Source: JAGWBG01 sp034421095 (GTDB lineage: Bacteria > Chloroflexota > Dehalococcoidia > Lucifugimonadales > JAGWBF01). From it: a DNA stretch of 64,000 nt. This document shows, piece by piece, positions 25,909 through 35,186 of this stretch. The notes under the pieces were generated by a model. That model was not told the origin of the DNA. It did no database searches and saw only the letters and a program-made list of their open reading frames with translations. The translations under genes were made by a program, and so were the position numbers. The stretch lies in NCBI GenBank assembly GCA_034421095.1, contig DAOUKR010000035.1, positions 146,106 through 210,105 on the forward strand. The letters are read 5' to 3'. Position 1 is the stretch's first letter. Every line of letters begins with the position of its first letter.

Positions 25909-27252
25909 TTAGCTATCCCAGTTCCTCTCCAGGACTCGTCGGAAAGCCTGGACAAAGGCATCTACCTCTGACTCACCCATAGGGCTGGAGACGCACCCCA
26001 CCAGGCTGGGAGTGAACAGCACCCCCTCGTTCATCAGGCCCCAGAACACCTGCTGCCGGAGGTCCTTGTTTGCGCCGGCTACGTCCCTCCAGGTAGTGAC
26101 TGGTCTATCAATGAAGTGAATACCAAAGAGGGAACCCACCCCTGTCACCTGGACGGGAATTTCCAACTCGACGCACACATCCCTTATCCCCTGTCGAAGT
26201 TGCTCCGTCAGAATGTCGAGCCTCCGGTAGACGTCCGGCGTTAGATGTTCCAGGGTGATGGAACCTGCCAGCATGGTCATGGGGTTGCCGTTGAAGGTCC
26301 CTGCATGGGCTACGATGGGGCCATTCGTAGGGTCGAAGAGGCCCATAAGGTCGCGTCGGCCACCGAATGCCCCCACTGCAAACCCGCCACCTATGATTTT
26401 GCCAAAGGTGGTCATGTCCGGCGTGATGCCGTAGTATTCCTGTGCTCCCCCACGGGACACGCGGAAGCTTATAACCTCATCAAAGATCAGTATAATTCCT
26501 CTCTCCTCGCAGAACTCGCGCAGCATGGCGAGATATTCCCGATCAGCCGGCACCATCCCGGAACCGCCCAGGACCGGCTCAATAATCACCGCGGCCAACT
26601 CTCCGGCGTTCTCCTCAAGGATCTCGCGGGACGCACGGGTGTTGTTGAAGGGGATGACCACCACGTGGTCAACCACCTCCTGAGGGAGGCCGCCGACGCT
26701 GGGTACAGGCGTAGGGCGGTCGGCGTTGCCCCCCAGACCGGGGTCAGTGCGAACGCTGACGGAGACCACATCGTGAGTGCCGTGGTACCCTCCCTCGCAC
26801 TTGGCAATCTTTGCCTTGCCGGTGAGCGCTCTTGCCGCTCGGATGGCGTTCAACGTGGCTTCCGTGCCGGAGTTGGTGAACCGGACCATTTCGACCGAGG
26901 CCACCCGCTCACAGATGAGCTTGGCCAGACGGACTTGGTACTCATTGGGGGCGTCGTACACAAGTCCGCGGGAAGCCTGCTCCTGGACGGCCTGCACGAC
27001 GGGAGGATAAGCGTTGCCCAGAATCAGGCTGGTCATGTTGCCGATGAAATCCAGCCGGTCCACGCCATCCAAGTCCCACGTGTGGCACCCCTCGCCCCGG
27101 TCTATGTAAATGGGGTAGGGTGACCAGAAGATGCTATTCCGTGTATCGCCTCCGGGCAGGTATTCCCTGGCCTCTTCCCAAATTCTCCTTGATTTGGGAG
27201 TCAACTCCAGGTATCGTTCCATCTCGTGATTGGCCTCACTCTGTGCTGTCAT
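25909..27252 (-). CDS. Class III PLP-dependent aminotransferase (glutamate-1-semialdehyde aminomutase-like)
   Basis: A 447-residue fold-type I PLP enzyme. Fingerprints are RFTNSGTEATLNAIRAARA in the cofactor cup, the catalytic aspartate in LIFDEVISFRVS and the Schiff-base lysine in TTFGKIIGGGFAVGAFGG. The C-terminal AGTFNGNPMTMLAGSITLE and GVLFTPSLVGC are close to HemL. The N-terminus is not the usual HemL opening, so it may be a catabolic transaminase rather than the tetrapyrrole enzyme. No other heme genes are nearby. A GAGGAT-like site lies before the ATG. Confidence 0.82.
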   Translation of the reverse strand: MTAQSEANHEMERYLELTPKSRRIWEEAREYLPGGDTRNSIFWSPYPIYIDRGEGCHTWDLDGVDRLDFIGNMTSLILGNAYPPVVQAVQEQASRGLVYDAPNEYQVRLAKLICERVASVEMVRFTNSGTEATLNAIRAARALTGKAKIAKCEGGYHGTHDVVSVSVRTDPGLGGNADRPTPVPSVGGLPQEVVDHVVVIPFNNTRASREILEENAGELAAVIIEPVLGGSGMVPADREYLAMLREFCEERGIILIFDEVISFRVSRGGAQEYYGITPDMTTFGKIIGGGFAVGAFGGRRDLMGLFDPTNGPIVAHAGTFNGNPMTMLAGSITLEHLTPDVYRRLDILTEQLRQGIRDVCVELEIPVQVTGVGSLFGIHFIDRPVTTWRDVAGANKDLRQQVFWGLMNEGVLFTPSLVGCVSSPMGESEVDAFVQAFRRVLERNWDS

Positions 27253-27290
27253 CGGAACATCCTCAAATATGGTGATAGAGGGTACGTGCG

Positions 27291-27932
27291 CTAGGTCAGG
27301 TTATCGTTGAGGAACCGTACCGTGTGGACGGCGGCTTCGGACTCGTAGTCTCCCCAGAAATGGTCTGCCCCGGTTACCACGTAACACCTGGAAGTATTCC
27401 CCAAAGAGGCTACCTTCTCCTTCAGGGCGTCAATCGGTATTCCATGGTCTCTGTCTCCGCATATATAGAGCTTGGGACGCCCATCCTGGGCAATCTCCGG
27501 GTGCTCCAGGTATCTCAAGGGTGAGGAGATGAGGACAAACGCCTTGACATCCGTATACATGGGGAGGCCGCCGGAAATCACTCCCGTGCCAAAGGAATAA
27601 CCTACAACTCCAAGGCGGCCACCGTCCACGTCGGGCAGCTCCCTCAACACGTTCAGCGTCGCTTGAAGGTCGTCCCTCTCCTTGTCGCCGTCAGCGTGGG
27701 TCCCCTGGCTGTTCCCCACGCCACGGAAGTTGAATCGCAAGGCGACGTAACCGCTCTCCACAAGGGCGAAATACACCGACATTATCACGTTATTATTCAT
27801 GTTCCCGCCGTGCAGGGGGTGAGGATGGCACAACACCACTCCCGGAAGGGGGCCGGGAACCTCATCCGGGCAACCCATAACTCCCTCCAGGGTCAGGTCA
27901 CCGCATTTAATGGCAACTGCGCGCTGCTTCAT
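27291..27932 (-). CDS. Alpha/beta hydrolase
   Basis: A 213-residue small esterase-like protein. It begins with a strand/turn GVMGCPDEVPGP, then VVLCHPHPLHGGNMNNNV and RFNFRGVGNSQGTHADG, a pattern shared with the YfdX/KANL-type alpha/beta hydrolases. The nucleophile elbow is VVGYSFGTGV and the catalytic histidine lies in VTGADHFWGDY. AAGGAGGG sits eight bases before the ATG. It follows the aminotransferase upstream in the same direction, so they may share a transcript. The substrate is unknown. Confidence 0.8.
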   Translation of the reverse strand: MKQRAVAIKCGDLTLEGVMGCPDEVPGPLPGVVLCHPHPLHGGNMNNNVIMSVYFALVESGYVALRFNFRGVGNSQGTHADGDKERDDLQATLNVLRELPDVDGGRLGVVGYSFGTGVISGGLPMYTDVKAFVLISSPLRYLEHPEIAQDGRPKLYICGDRDHGIPIDALKEKVASLGNTSRCYVVTGADHFWGDYESEAAVHTVRFLNDNLT

Positions 27933-28520
27933 CCCTTGGTGCCCTCCTTGCCGTACCCAACCATCTTAGGGTCCTTATGGGGATTTGACAAGAGCAGGGT
28001 AAGTATGTCGGGCTTGAAATCTCCCAAAACTGGGTCGCAAATTACTTGACAAGATTTCCGTGTGATTGCTAGCTTTGGTACATCGCACTGGCAATAGTGG
28101 GAGGTGAGGCAGAAGGCGGGCCACCTCTGGTTTCCCAAGTCAGCGCAAGGACATCCCAGGCTTTGGCGCTCGGGCAGGTCAGGACCATCCCCTGAGAGGA
28201 ACAGAAACCTCCGTCTTTCACTCAGGGCAGCAAATGTGGTCTGAGTGCACCGGGCCTATCCGTGGATGAGACAGGTCTTGTCAATTGGGGCGGAAATCTT
28301 TGACTAACATCTGACCTCTACCTCTGAGAAGGTGCTCTTTGACCACCATGCATTTGGCGGGGTCCGCCTCGGCGGACAGGAAGGGTTGGGAGCCTACCCC
28401 ATACTTGATATGGGGCAAAGGTGAGTTCTTTGGTACCCTTTATCCTGACCTTCTCCCACGAGAGTAGAAAGGGCGCTTGGAGACATCCTGGAAGAACCAA
28501 AAGGTGAAGCAAGGTTAGCT
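27933..28520. other. Intergenic region upstream of minC
   Basis: This 588-nt region between the hydrolase and minC holds no convincing gene. It contains a TTGACA at 28046-28051 without a clear -10, a GTCCGCC/GGCGGAC hairpin at 28362-28377 and a CCCCATA/TATGGGG hairpin at 28397-28415. A min promoter must lie here but I cannot place it. Confidence 0.4.
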
Positions 28521-29288
28521 ATGTGGAAATCTGACTGGTCGGACAGATTGACTAACCAGACGGTGCTGCACAGAGAAGTGATTAGAGTATCCGGCCGCGG
28601 CTGGAACGTGGACTTCAGCCTGGACGATGCGGTGCCGATAGATCAGTTGGAGGAACACCTGCGCGAATACCTGGAGGAAAATGGTGACTGGCTGGTGGGT
28701 GGGGGAGTTGTGACCGTCAATGTAGGCCGCCGGGTCCTGAAGTTGGAGGACCTGGTGCGAATACGGCAAATCTTTGCAGATGAATTCCATCTCAAGATAG
28801 CCGGATTCCGATGCGAGCCTGAGATTCTGGAAAGAGGAATCTCTGAAGAGATTGGCGTCCCCATCTTCCTGGCGCATCCAAAGGGGTTGTCTACCCCAAA
28901 GGCCAAGGCTATCAGGCAGGCTGGCACGTCGTTGCTTGTCAAGAACACCTGCCGTTCCGGCACGTCTATCCTTCACGATGGGGACGTGGTAGTCCTTGGT
29001 GACGTAAACCCGGGAGCACAGGTTATCGCTACTGGAGATATTATTGTTCTTGGGGCGCTTCGCGGTATCGCCCATGCCGGGGCCAATGCCACGGATGCAA
29101 CGGAAGCGTTTATCATAGCCTTCGTGCTGAGGCCTCTTCAGCTTCGAATTGGTCGGTACATCGGCACCGCTCCGACCGACAATGGAAAGGAGCAAGCAAC
29201 TGTGGTGCCGGAGATTGCTTGCGTGAGTGAACACTCCATAGTAGTAGCCCCCTTTACAGGCAAGTTTCAGAGCAAGTCCATGTCCTGA
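28521..29288 (+). CDS. minC: Septum site-determining protein MinC
   Basis: The division inhibitor that blocks FtsZ assembly away from midcell, brought to the membrane by MinD. The N-terminal half (about residues 1-110) is divergent. The C-terminal right-handed beta-helix is clear: LLVKNTCRSGTSILHDGDVV, VLGDVNPGAQVIATGDIIV and GALRGIAHAGANAT are the canonical MinC-C repeats. The following residues extend into PEIACVSEHSIV. A weak AAGG lies before the ATG. It heads the minCDE operon. Confidence 0.9.
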   Translation: MWKSDWSDRLTNQTVLHREVIRVSGRGWNVDFSLDDAVPIDQLEEHLREYLEENGDWLVGGGVVTVNVGRRVLKLEDLVRIRQIFADEFHLKIAGFRCEPEILERGISEEIGVPIFLAHPKGLSTPKAKAIRQAGTSLLVKNTCRSGTSILHDGDVVVLGDVNPGAQVIATGDIIVLGALRGIAHAGANATDATEAFIIAFVLRPLQLRIGRYIGTAPTDNGKEQATVVPEIACVSEHSIVVAPFTGKFQSKSMS

Positions 29289-29342
29289 GCATCGTTACTT
29301 CGGTAACTTGGGTGCTCAGATAGGGAGAGAAAGGAACCAGCT

Positions 29343-30161
29343 ATGGCAGGGAAAACATTTGTCGTCACTTCGGGAAAAGGCGGTGTTGGCAAGACCACGG
29401 CGACGGCCAATATAGGCGCCGGCCTGGCCTTGCGAGGGAAAAGGGTGATAGTCATAGACACGGATATTGGCCTCCGCAACCTGGACGTGGTCCTGGGATT
29501 GGAGAACCGGATTGTCTACGACCTCGTGGACGTGGTGGAAGGAAATTGCAAGCTCAACCAGGCCATGATACGGGACAAGCACACCAACGAGCTATACCTT
29601 ATCCCGGCAGCCCAGACCCGGGACAAGTCTGCCGTCAAGCCTGACCAGATGAAGAAGCTGCGCGACCATCTGAGAGAGGAATTCGAGTACATCATCATAG
29701 ACTGTCCGGCAGGCATTGAGCAAGGGTTTCAAAATGCCATCGCCGCCGCCGACCGGGCCATCGTGGTTACCACGCCCGAGGTGTCCGCAATCCGGGATGC
29801 GGACCGGGTAATCGGCCTTCTGGAGGCGGCGGAACTGCCAATTCCTGACCTCGTCATAAATCGTCTAAGACCAGGTATGATTAAACAGGGCGACATGATG
29901 GACAAGAAGGATATATTGGAGTTGCTCTCAGTACAGCTGCTGGGACTCGTCCCTGACGACGAGCACATTATTGTAGCTACCAATAAGGGCGTGCCCGTGG
30001 TGCACGATTCCAAGTCAATGTCCGGAGAAGCCTTCCGACGCATAGCGTCACGTATAGAGGGTGAGGACAGGCCCTTCTTAAATCTGGAGAACGGCCACGG
30101 GACCTTTTCAAAGCTCAAAAAGTTGGTCGGCCTTGGGGGGAGGGATTTTGCTGATGATTGA
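29343..30161 (+). CDS. minD: Septum site-determining ATPase MinD
   Basis: The deviant-Walker ATPase that oscillates or gradients on the membrane, recruiting MinC and being released by MinE. The Walker A is GKGGVGKTT at residues 11-19, followed by VIDTDIGLRNLD and YIIIDCPAGIEQGF. The C-terminus has a lysine-rich helix (FSKLKKLVGLGGRDF) like the membrane-targeting sequence. The start is preceded by GGGAGAG further upstream. minC ends 54 nt before; the stop overlaps minE by eight bases. Confidence 0.96.
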   Translation: MAGKTFVVTSGKGGVGKTTATANIGAGLALRGKRVIVIDTDIGLRNLDVVLGLENRIVYDLVDVVEGNCKLNQAMIRDKHTNELYLIPAAQTRDKSAVKPDQMKKLRDHLREEFEYIIIDCPAGIEQGFQNAIAAADRAIVVTTPEVSAIRDADRVIGLLEAAELPIPDLVINRLRPGMIKQGDMMDKKDILELLSVQLLGLVPDDEHIIVATNKGVPVVHDSKSMSGEAFRRIASRIEGEDRPFLNLENGHGTFSKLKKLVGLGGRDFADD

Positions 30162-30432
30162 TCTTCTCAGATGGGCTCTCCAGAGGCAGGAGCGGAGCAA
30201 GGACGCTGCGCGGCAGCGGCTTCAGCTAATCCTTGTAATGGATCGCGTGGGGCTGGCAAAAGAGCACATGGAGGCCATGAAAGCGGACATCATCCAGGCG
30301 GTCTCCAAATACATGGTGGTCGACCACGAGTCCATAGAGATGGATATGAAACGCTCAGGCGAGTCCCTGGTCCTGGTTTCCAACATCCAGGTCAAGGACA
30401 TCATTCGTGCTGTCGCAACGGAGCCACACTAA
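30154..30432 (+). CDS. minE: Cell division topological specificity factor MinE
   Basis: A 92-residue protein stimulating MinD ATPase. It begins MIDLLRWALQRQERSKDAAR, the amphipathic anti-MinCD helix, followed by RLQLILVMDRVGL. The dimerisation part is IIQAVSKYMVVDHESIEMDM. I choose ATG 30154, which overlaps the minD stop and follows GGGAGGG; an in-frame earlier start would lie in minD and give an unlikely leader. It completes the minCDE operon. Confidence 0.93.
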   Translation: MIDLLRWALQRQERSKDAARQRLQLILVMDRVGLAKEHMEAMKADIIQAVSKYMVVDHESIEMDMKRSGESLVLVSNIQVKDIIRAVATEPH

Positions 30433-30601
30433 TTAGACTTGTAAACGACCCGACTGACATCACACTCTCCGGCTAACTACGGGTGGGTTGGATGATGGTT
30501 GACTACATCGGGAGACAGGGTTAAGGTTAGACTGTTACCGATAGGCTACAAATCAGCTAGAGATATTCTCGGTTTAGAGATCTCGGACCAAGGAACCTTA
30601 A

Positions 30602-31951
30602 TTGGCTTTACAGCCTTCCCGATCCGGTAGCGGAATCGGCCGCGGCTTCCCGAGTGGTGGCCCCCTGAAACCCTTCTCCTATCCCCGGTTCCGGCTTTTT
30701 TGGGCAGCCTCCCTGTCCTCTGTGATGCCCTTCGTGATGGGCATGGCCGCGCGAGGATGGCTGGTGCTGGTGCTGACTGACTCGCCCTTCATGGTCACCG
30801 CAGTCCAGGGCGTCCTCATGCTGCCAATGGCGCTTTTGACCCCTTTCGGAGGAGTTATAGCGGACCGGCTCAACAGAAAGATGGTCCTCCTTGCCAGCGA
30901 TGCGGCCAACCTATTGATATTCCTGGGACTTACCTTGCTCTTGCTTCTGGGTCTTATACAGGTGTGGCACGTGTTCGCTCTGGCTTTCCTCAACGGTATG
31001 GCGTTTTCCATATCCACACCCACGAGAGCCACCGTGATTCACGACGTGGTCGGTCAAGGAGATTTGGCCAAGGGTGTGGCAGTATATACCACCGTGTTCA
31101 GTATCTCCCAGCTGGCGGGTCCGGCCCTGGCCGGTTATCTCATGGGCCGCAGCCCAGACCAGCTGGGATGGACATTTCTGACAGCGTCGGCTTTTCTGGT
31201 CCCGGCCATGGCTTTGCTGATGCCCCTTAGAATTCCCAGCAGGGCGGCTACCCTTGAAGGGGCATCCCGACCGTCGGTCATAGAGAGTATGGGAGAGGGC
31301 CTAAGCCACGTCAGGGCCAACTCGCTACTGGTGGGGTTGCTGCTCATGAGTGTCGTGTTTGCGGTCTTCGGGGTCCCTTACCAGACCGTCCTGCCCATAT
31401 TCGCACGGGACATCCTGGATACCGGCCCCGACGGACTGGGGATGTTGCTGGCGGCAGCCGGCGCCGGGGCCATAATAGGGTCCTTTATTGTGGCGCTCCT
31501 AAGCAGCACGCGACAGATGCAGGCTCTTATCTTCGTGACGGGATTCGCATTCGGCCCGACAATCATTTTGTTCGCCTTCTCGCCCTACTTCCCCACGTCC
31601 CTGGTGTTGGCCCTGGCCGTAGGGCTGATGATTCAGGTATTCGGAGTTACAACCTTTGCCCTTGTACAGGTGGGATCGCCTATCAATATCAGGGGCAGGG
31701 TAGTCGGCATCCTCATGCTGGCATGGGGGCTCGGCCCTGCGGGAATGTTCCTCCTGGGGTTTGGGGCAGAGATATTGGATCCCGAGATTGCCCTGGTTGT
31801 GATGGGTGCCATATCATTCGTCTTGATAGGCTTCCTGGTGCTGGCCATACCCGCGCTGAGGCGAATGGATCTTGAGCTTGGAGGCCGGACACGCTCGCCC
31901 CTTGAAGAGGCGCTCTCCGAAACCCCGGCCGTTTCTTCAGAGAGCAATTAG
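30602..31951 (+). CDS. MFS transporter (MFS_3/EntS-like)
   Basis: A 449-residue transporter with 12 membrane segments. It carries the MFS loop motif GGVIADRLNRKMVLLASD between helices 2 and 3, RATVIHDVVGQGDLAKGVAV, and the central loop rich in arginine before NSLLVGLLLM. This pattern resembles the MFS_3 group, which exports siderophores or drugs. The start is TTG at 30602 with AAGGA before it. There is no binding partner nearby, so the substrate is unknown. Confidence 0.83.
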   Translation: MALQPSRSGSGIGRGFPSGGPLKPFSYPRFRLFWAASLSSVMPFVMGMAARGWLVLVLTDSPFMVTAVQGVLMLPMALLTPFGGVIADRLNRKMVLLASDAANLLIFLGLTLLLLLGLIQVWHVFALAFLNGMAFSISTPTRATVIHDVVGQGDLAKGVAVYTTVFSISQLAGPALAGYLMGRSPDQLGWTFLTASAFLVPAMALLMPLRIPSRAATLEGASRPSVIESMGEGLSHVRANSLLVGLLLMSVVFAVFGVPYQTVLPIFARDILDTGPDGLGMLLAAAGAGAIIGSFIVALLSSTRQMQALIFVTGFAFGPTIILFAFSPYFPTSLVLALAVGLMIQVFGVTTFALVQVGSPINIRGRVVGILMLAWGLGPAGMFLLGFGAEILDPEIALVVMGAISFVLIGFLVLAIPALRRMDLELGGRTRSPLEEALSETPAVSSESN

Positions 31952-32019
31952 CTTTTGTACAGATTCGTTGTATAATTCCCCTGGTAGTAAGTCCAACTAT
32001 TTGAATGGGAGGTGCCCCT

Positions 32020-32433
32020 ATGCCGGAACCCTTGTTGAAGATGGAACAGGTGCAGGCAGCTATGAAGGCGATGATGGACAAAGCTATGGAGACTCCCGCC
32101 GAACCGGTAGCGATGGCGATAGTGGATGCAACCGGGAACCTGGAAGCCTACGCCAAGATGGATAACTTGCGGATTTTCAGTCGCCGGCACGCGATACGCA
32201 AGGCATATACCTCAGCGGTGATGGGGCAGGACAGCGGCGCACACGCCCAGCGTCTGCAAAGCCAGGGCCGGAGCATCGGTGACATGGGAGACCCGGGACT
32301 GACCAACGGACAGGGCGGCCTTGTCATTATGAAAGACGGCGTCATCCTGGGCGGCATCGGGGTAGGCGGCTATCCCAGCGGTCAATCGGATGAAGACCTG
32401 TCACGAGTCGGCCTGGAAGCCATGAACTTGTGA
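32020..32433 (+). CDS. GlcG/HbpS-type heme-degrading or sensory domain protein
   Basis: A 137-residue protein of the GlcG family. It shows the typical order of a helix (AAMKAMMDKAMETP), a strand AMAIVDATGNLEAYAKMDN and a late GGIGVGGYPSGQSDEDLSRVG, the most conserved stretch. The ATG at 32020 follows GGGAGGT, so the ATG at 32005 is not used. Members have been linked to glycolate use, heme binding or aldol cleavage, but this one has no defining context. It sits after an MFS transporter and before an amidase on the other strand. Confidence 0.75.
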   Translation: MPEPLLKMEQVQAAMKAMMDKAMETPAEPVAMAIVDATGNLEAYAKMDNLRIFSRRHAIRKAYTSAVMGQDSGAHAQRLQSQGRSIGDMGDPGLTNGQGGLVIMKDGVILGGIGVGGYPSGQSDEDLSRVGLEAMNL

Positions 32434-32460
32434 TGCGGCTCAATATTCAAGGTAAGTAGC

Positions 32461-33870
32461 CTATACGGCGGACGGCCTCATGGTGTGCCAGGGCGTACTC
32501 TGCTCGTATGCGTGGGCCACCTTGAGAATCATCGCCTCCGCAAAGGGACGACTTCCTATCTGAAGTCCTACGGGCAGGTTTCGGGCGCCGAAACCGCAGG
32601 GTACGGAGACAGCCGGGGCGCTTGTCAGGTTGAAGGTGTTGGTGAGCATGAAGGGCAGGCGTCCCGTGTTTTCCTTGCTCGTAATCACCGGGTCATCCTG
32701 GACGAGCCTGGGAGCCACCCTTCCCGACGTGGGCGATACCAGAACGTCGTACTTTTCCAGGGCTTCGAGGACCTGCTGCCTCAGCATAGTCCTGAGCTTC
32801 TGGGCCTTGTAGTAAGCCTGAGCGGGCATGATGCTGCCGGTGAGTAGGCCAATACGGTTGTCGTGGCCGTAGTCCTCAAGGCGATTTTTAATCCACTCAT
32901 GCTGGTTGGAGGCAGGCTCAACGGCCAATGGTATGGCTCCGATGGCGTTCGCGTGCCTGGTCATGGGAATTGAGACCTCTTCCACTGATGCTCCCAGTCC
33001 TCCCAGGACTGTAGAGGCTTTGACAACGGCCTCCCTGACTTCGGGTTCCACCTGGTCACTATTGATTAGCTCGGCGATGATGCCTACCCGGATACCCTTT
33101 ATATCGCCATCGAGGGCCGCCCTGTAGTCGGGCACAGGAGCATTCCAGGTATAGGGGTCTTTGGGGTCATAGCCGGCGATGGCGCCCAGGGTTATGGCGG
33201 CGTCCTCAACCGTTCTGGAGATGGGGCCTACGGTGTCCATGGACCAGACGCCGGGCATGACCCCGTAGCGGCTGACCCTGCCCCAACTTGGCCTCACACC
33301 CACAAGGCCGTCCCAGGCAGAGGGGCGACGTATAGAACCGCCGGTGTCCTCTCCCAGGGAGGTGGCACAGAGGAAGGCGGCGGTGGCGGCCCCAGAACCG
33401 CTGCTTGACCCGCCCGCCGACATGTCCAGGTTCCAGGGGTTGCGCGGAAACCTGAAGCGGTGAGTGAAGCCCGTTATGGCGAACTCGCTGAGTACGGTCT
33501 TCCCAAGGAGGATACCACCGGCTTTAGTGAGGTTGACTATGGCGGTGGCATCCTCGTCAGGGATGAAATCCGCCAGAAACCGGGAGCCTCCGGTTGAGCG
33601 GATGCCCTTGGTCCAAAGCTGGTCCTTTACACCCACAGGGATTCCGTGCATGGGACCCAGGTAGTTGCCTTGGGCGATGGCACGCTCCGCCTTATGGGCA
33701 TCCTGGAGGGCTTCCTTGCGGCATACGGTGAGGTAGGAGTTGAACTTGAAGTCCAACTCGTCAATGCGGTCCAGGTAGGCCTCCGTGGCCTCCACAGGTG
33801 AGACATCGGTCTTCTCTATCAGTCTCGCAAGCTCCGCAGCGGGGAGATAGGGTATGTCTGCCTTGTCCAT
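32461..33870 (-). CDS. Amidase-signature family hydrolase
   Basis: A 469-residue amidase hydrolysing a carbon-nitrogen bond. The Ser-cisSer-Lys triad is visible: the lysine in GIPVGVKDQLWTKG, the cis-serine in SAGGSSSGSGAATAAFL and the nucleophile serine in GEDTGGSIRRPSAW. The end has SVPCGFGARNLPVGLQIGSR, the C-terminal family segment. The substrate could be an amide, nitrile product or carbamate; GatA is unlikely because gatB and gatC are missing. AGGAG-like GAGAGGAG is next to the ATG. It is followed 97 nt upstream by the LLM oxidoreductase in the same direction. Confidence 0.85.
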   Translation of the reverse strand: MDKADIPYLPAAELARLIEKTDVSPVEATEAYLDRIDELDFKFNSYLTVCRKEALQDAHKAERAIAQGNYLGPMHGIPVGVKDQLWTKGIRSTGGSRFLADFIPDEDATAIVNLTKAGGILLGKTVLSEFAITGFTHRFRFPRNPWNLDMSAGGSSSGSGAATAAFLCATSLGEDTGGSIRRPSAWDGLVGVRPSWGRVSRYGVMPGVWSMDTVGPISRTVEDAAITLGAIAGYDPKDPYTWNAPVPDYRAALDGDIKGIRVGIIAELINSDQVEPEVREAVVKASTVLGGLGASVEEVSIPMTRHANAIGAIPLAVEPASNQHEWIKNRLEDYGHDNRIGLLTGSIMPAQAYYKAQKLRTMLRQQVLEALEKYDVLVSPTSGRVAPRLVQDDPVITSKENTGRLPFMLTNTFNLTSAPAVSVPCGFGARNLPVGLQIGSRPFAEAMILKVAHAYEQSTPWHTMRPSAV

Positions 33871-33967
33871 GTTGACTCCTCTCTAGCGGCCAGGGATTGG
33901 AATAAGCGGTCTGTAGATGCTCTCTGTTGCCCACTTGCAACACAAGATACGCGATTTGTCCCGTCGT

Positions 33968-35128
33968 TCAGCTTCCGTTGCGGTTCTTGAACACGGGCAT
34001 CACCTCTTTGGCGAAGCGGGTCATCTGCTCCTTCATAATGTGCCTGGGGGTGCCCATAGGGCAGGACACCATGACGTGGTTGAGGCCCGGATACTTCTCC
34101 TCCACCTCCTTGAGGTAGGAGATGAACTCCTCGGGTGGGCCGCACAGCCAGACACGATTGCTCACGCCGTCCTCGATGGTGGCACGGCTGGGGGCCTGGG
34201 CAACACGGGAGCTTAACGCATTCATCTGCTCCTCGCTGTAACGCAGCATACCCAGGGGTCCCGCGAACTTGGCGTGTTCCTCGAAGTAGGGCTGGGCGGC
34301 GCGCATAGCCGATTCCACGGTGTCGTCCATGTGCATCCGGTAGCCCAATATCATGTTCTCGCCCAGCTGAAGCTGGCGTCCGTAGTGGGCAGCCTTATCC
34401 CTGTAGTCGTTGGAGAACTCCCAGACAAACTGCTCGGCCGTCGCCGCTATGATGCCCTTGATTCCGTGCTTTGCCATGAAGTCCAGGCCACGGGTACTCC
34501 TGCTGACTACGGGCTGCCAGATGTCCACAGGCTGATGCACCGGCCGGGGGACCAGAGTAATCTCTTGGAGTTCATACCCTCGGTAGGGGACCTGAGGGGG
34601 GAGGGTGTAGTAATTGCCCTGGTGGGAAAAGGACTCCTGAGTGAAAGCCTTGAGTATGATTTCCACCTGCTCCTCAAAGCGGTCTCTGTTGGCGTCGGCG
34701 TCCAGCAGGTCGGCGCCGAAGGTCTCTACTTCACGGGTATGATACCCACGACCCACCCCGAAAATCACACGGCCATTGGTCAGGATGTCCGCGACGGCGA
34801 AGTCCTCGGCCAGCCGCAAAGGGTGCCACGTAGGGGTGATGTTGAAAGCGCATCCTATCTTTATCTGCTTTGTGTTGTGTGCCAGATGGACCGCCAGCAT
34901 GGGGATGTTGGGAATGCACTCGTAGCCCTCGTGCTGGAAGTGGTGCTCCGCCAGCCATATGGCGGAATAGCCCAGTTCGTCCATGGTCTGGGCCAACTCC
35001 AGGGTGGTGCCAAAGGTCTCGATAAGACGCTCGTTGGAGTAGCGCCGGTCATTGGCGGGCGTGCCCTCCATGCCCACGTTGTCCAGATTGATGTGGCCTG
35101 CGTAAAGGGTAGAAAACTCGGTAATCAT
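33968..35128 (-). CDS. LLM-class flavin-dependent oxidoreductase
   Basis: A 386-residue bacterial-luciferase-like monooxygenase using reduced FMN or F420. The TIM-barrel shows LAQTMDELGYSAIWLAEHHF, IKIGCAFNITPTWHPLRLAE and NGRVIFGVGRGYHTREVETF, all typical. Members oxidise alkanesulfonates, terpenoids or long-chain substrates; none can be picked here. AGGAG precedes the ATG. The adjacent genes (amidase, epimerase, MFS, hydroxylase, CoA-transferase) suggest a shared catabolic role, but this is a guess. Confidence 0.85.
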   Translation of the reverse strand: MITEFSTLYAGHINLDNVGMEGTPANDRRYSNERLIETFGTTLELAQTMDELGYSAIWLAEHHFQHEGYECIPNIPMLAVHLAHNTKQIKIGCAFNITPTWHPLRLAEDFAVADILTNGRVIFGVGRGYHTREVETFGADLLDADANRDRFEEQVEIILKAFTQESFSHQGNYYTLPPQVPYRGYELQEITLVPRPVHQPVDIWQPVVSRSTRGLDFMAKHGIKGIIAATAEQFVWEFSNDYRDKAAHYGRQLQLGENMILGYRMHMDDTVESAMRAAQPYFEEHAKFAGPLGMLRYSEEQMNALSSRVAQAPSRATIEDGVSNRVWLCGPPEEFISYLKEVEEKYPGLNHVMVSCPMGTPRHIMKEQMTRFAKEVMPVFKNRNGS

Positions 35129-35186
35129 GCTCTTGCTCCTATTGCGACGCGGTCTCTGAGAGTAGGATATAGGATAATACGGTACG

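Noticed and set aside
25909..27252. Naming the class III aminotransferase hemL
   Set aside because: The N-terminus departs from HemL and no heme biosynthesis gene is near, so the specific symbol is not justified.
28046..28074. TTGACA upstream of minC as a promoter
   Set aside because: No acceptable -10 lies 16-18 nt away, and it is about 470 nt before minC.
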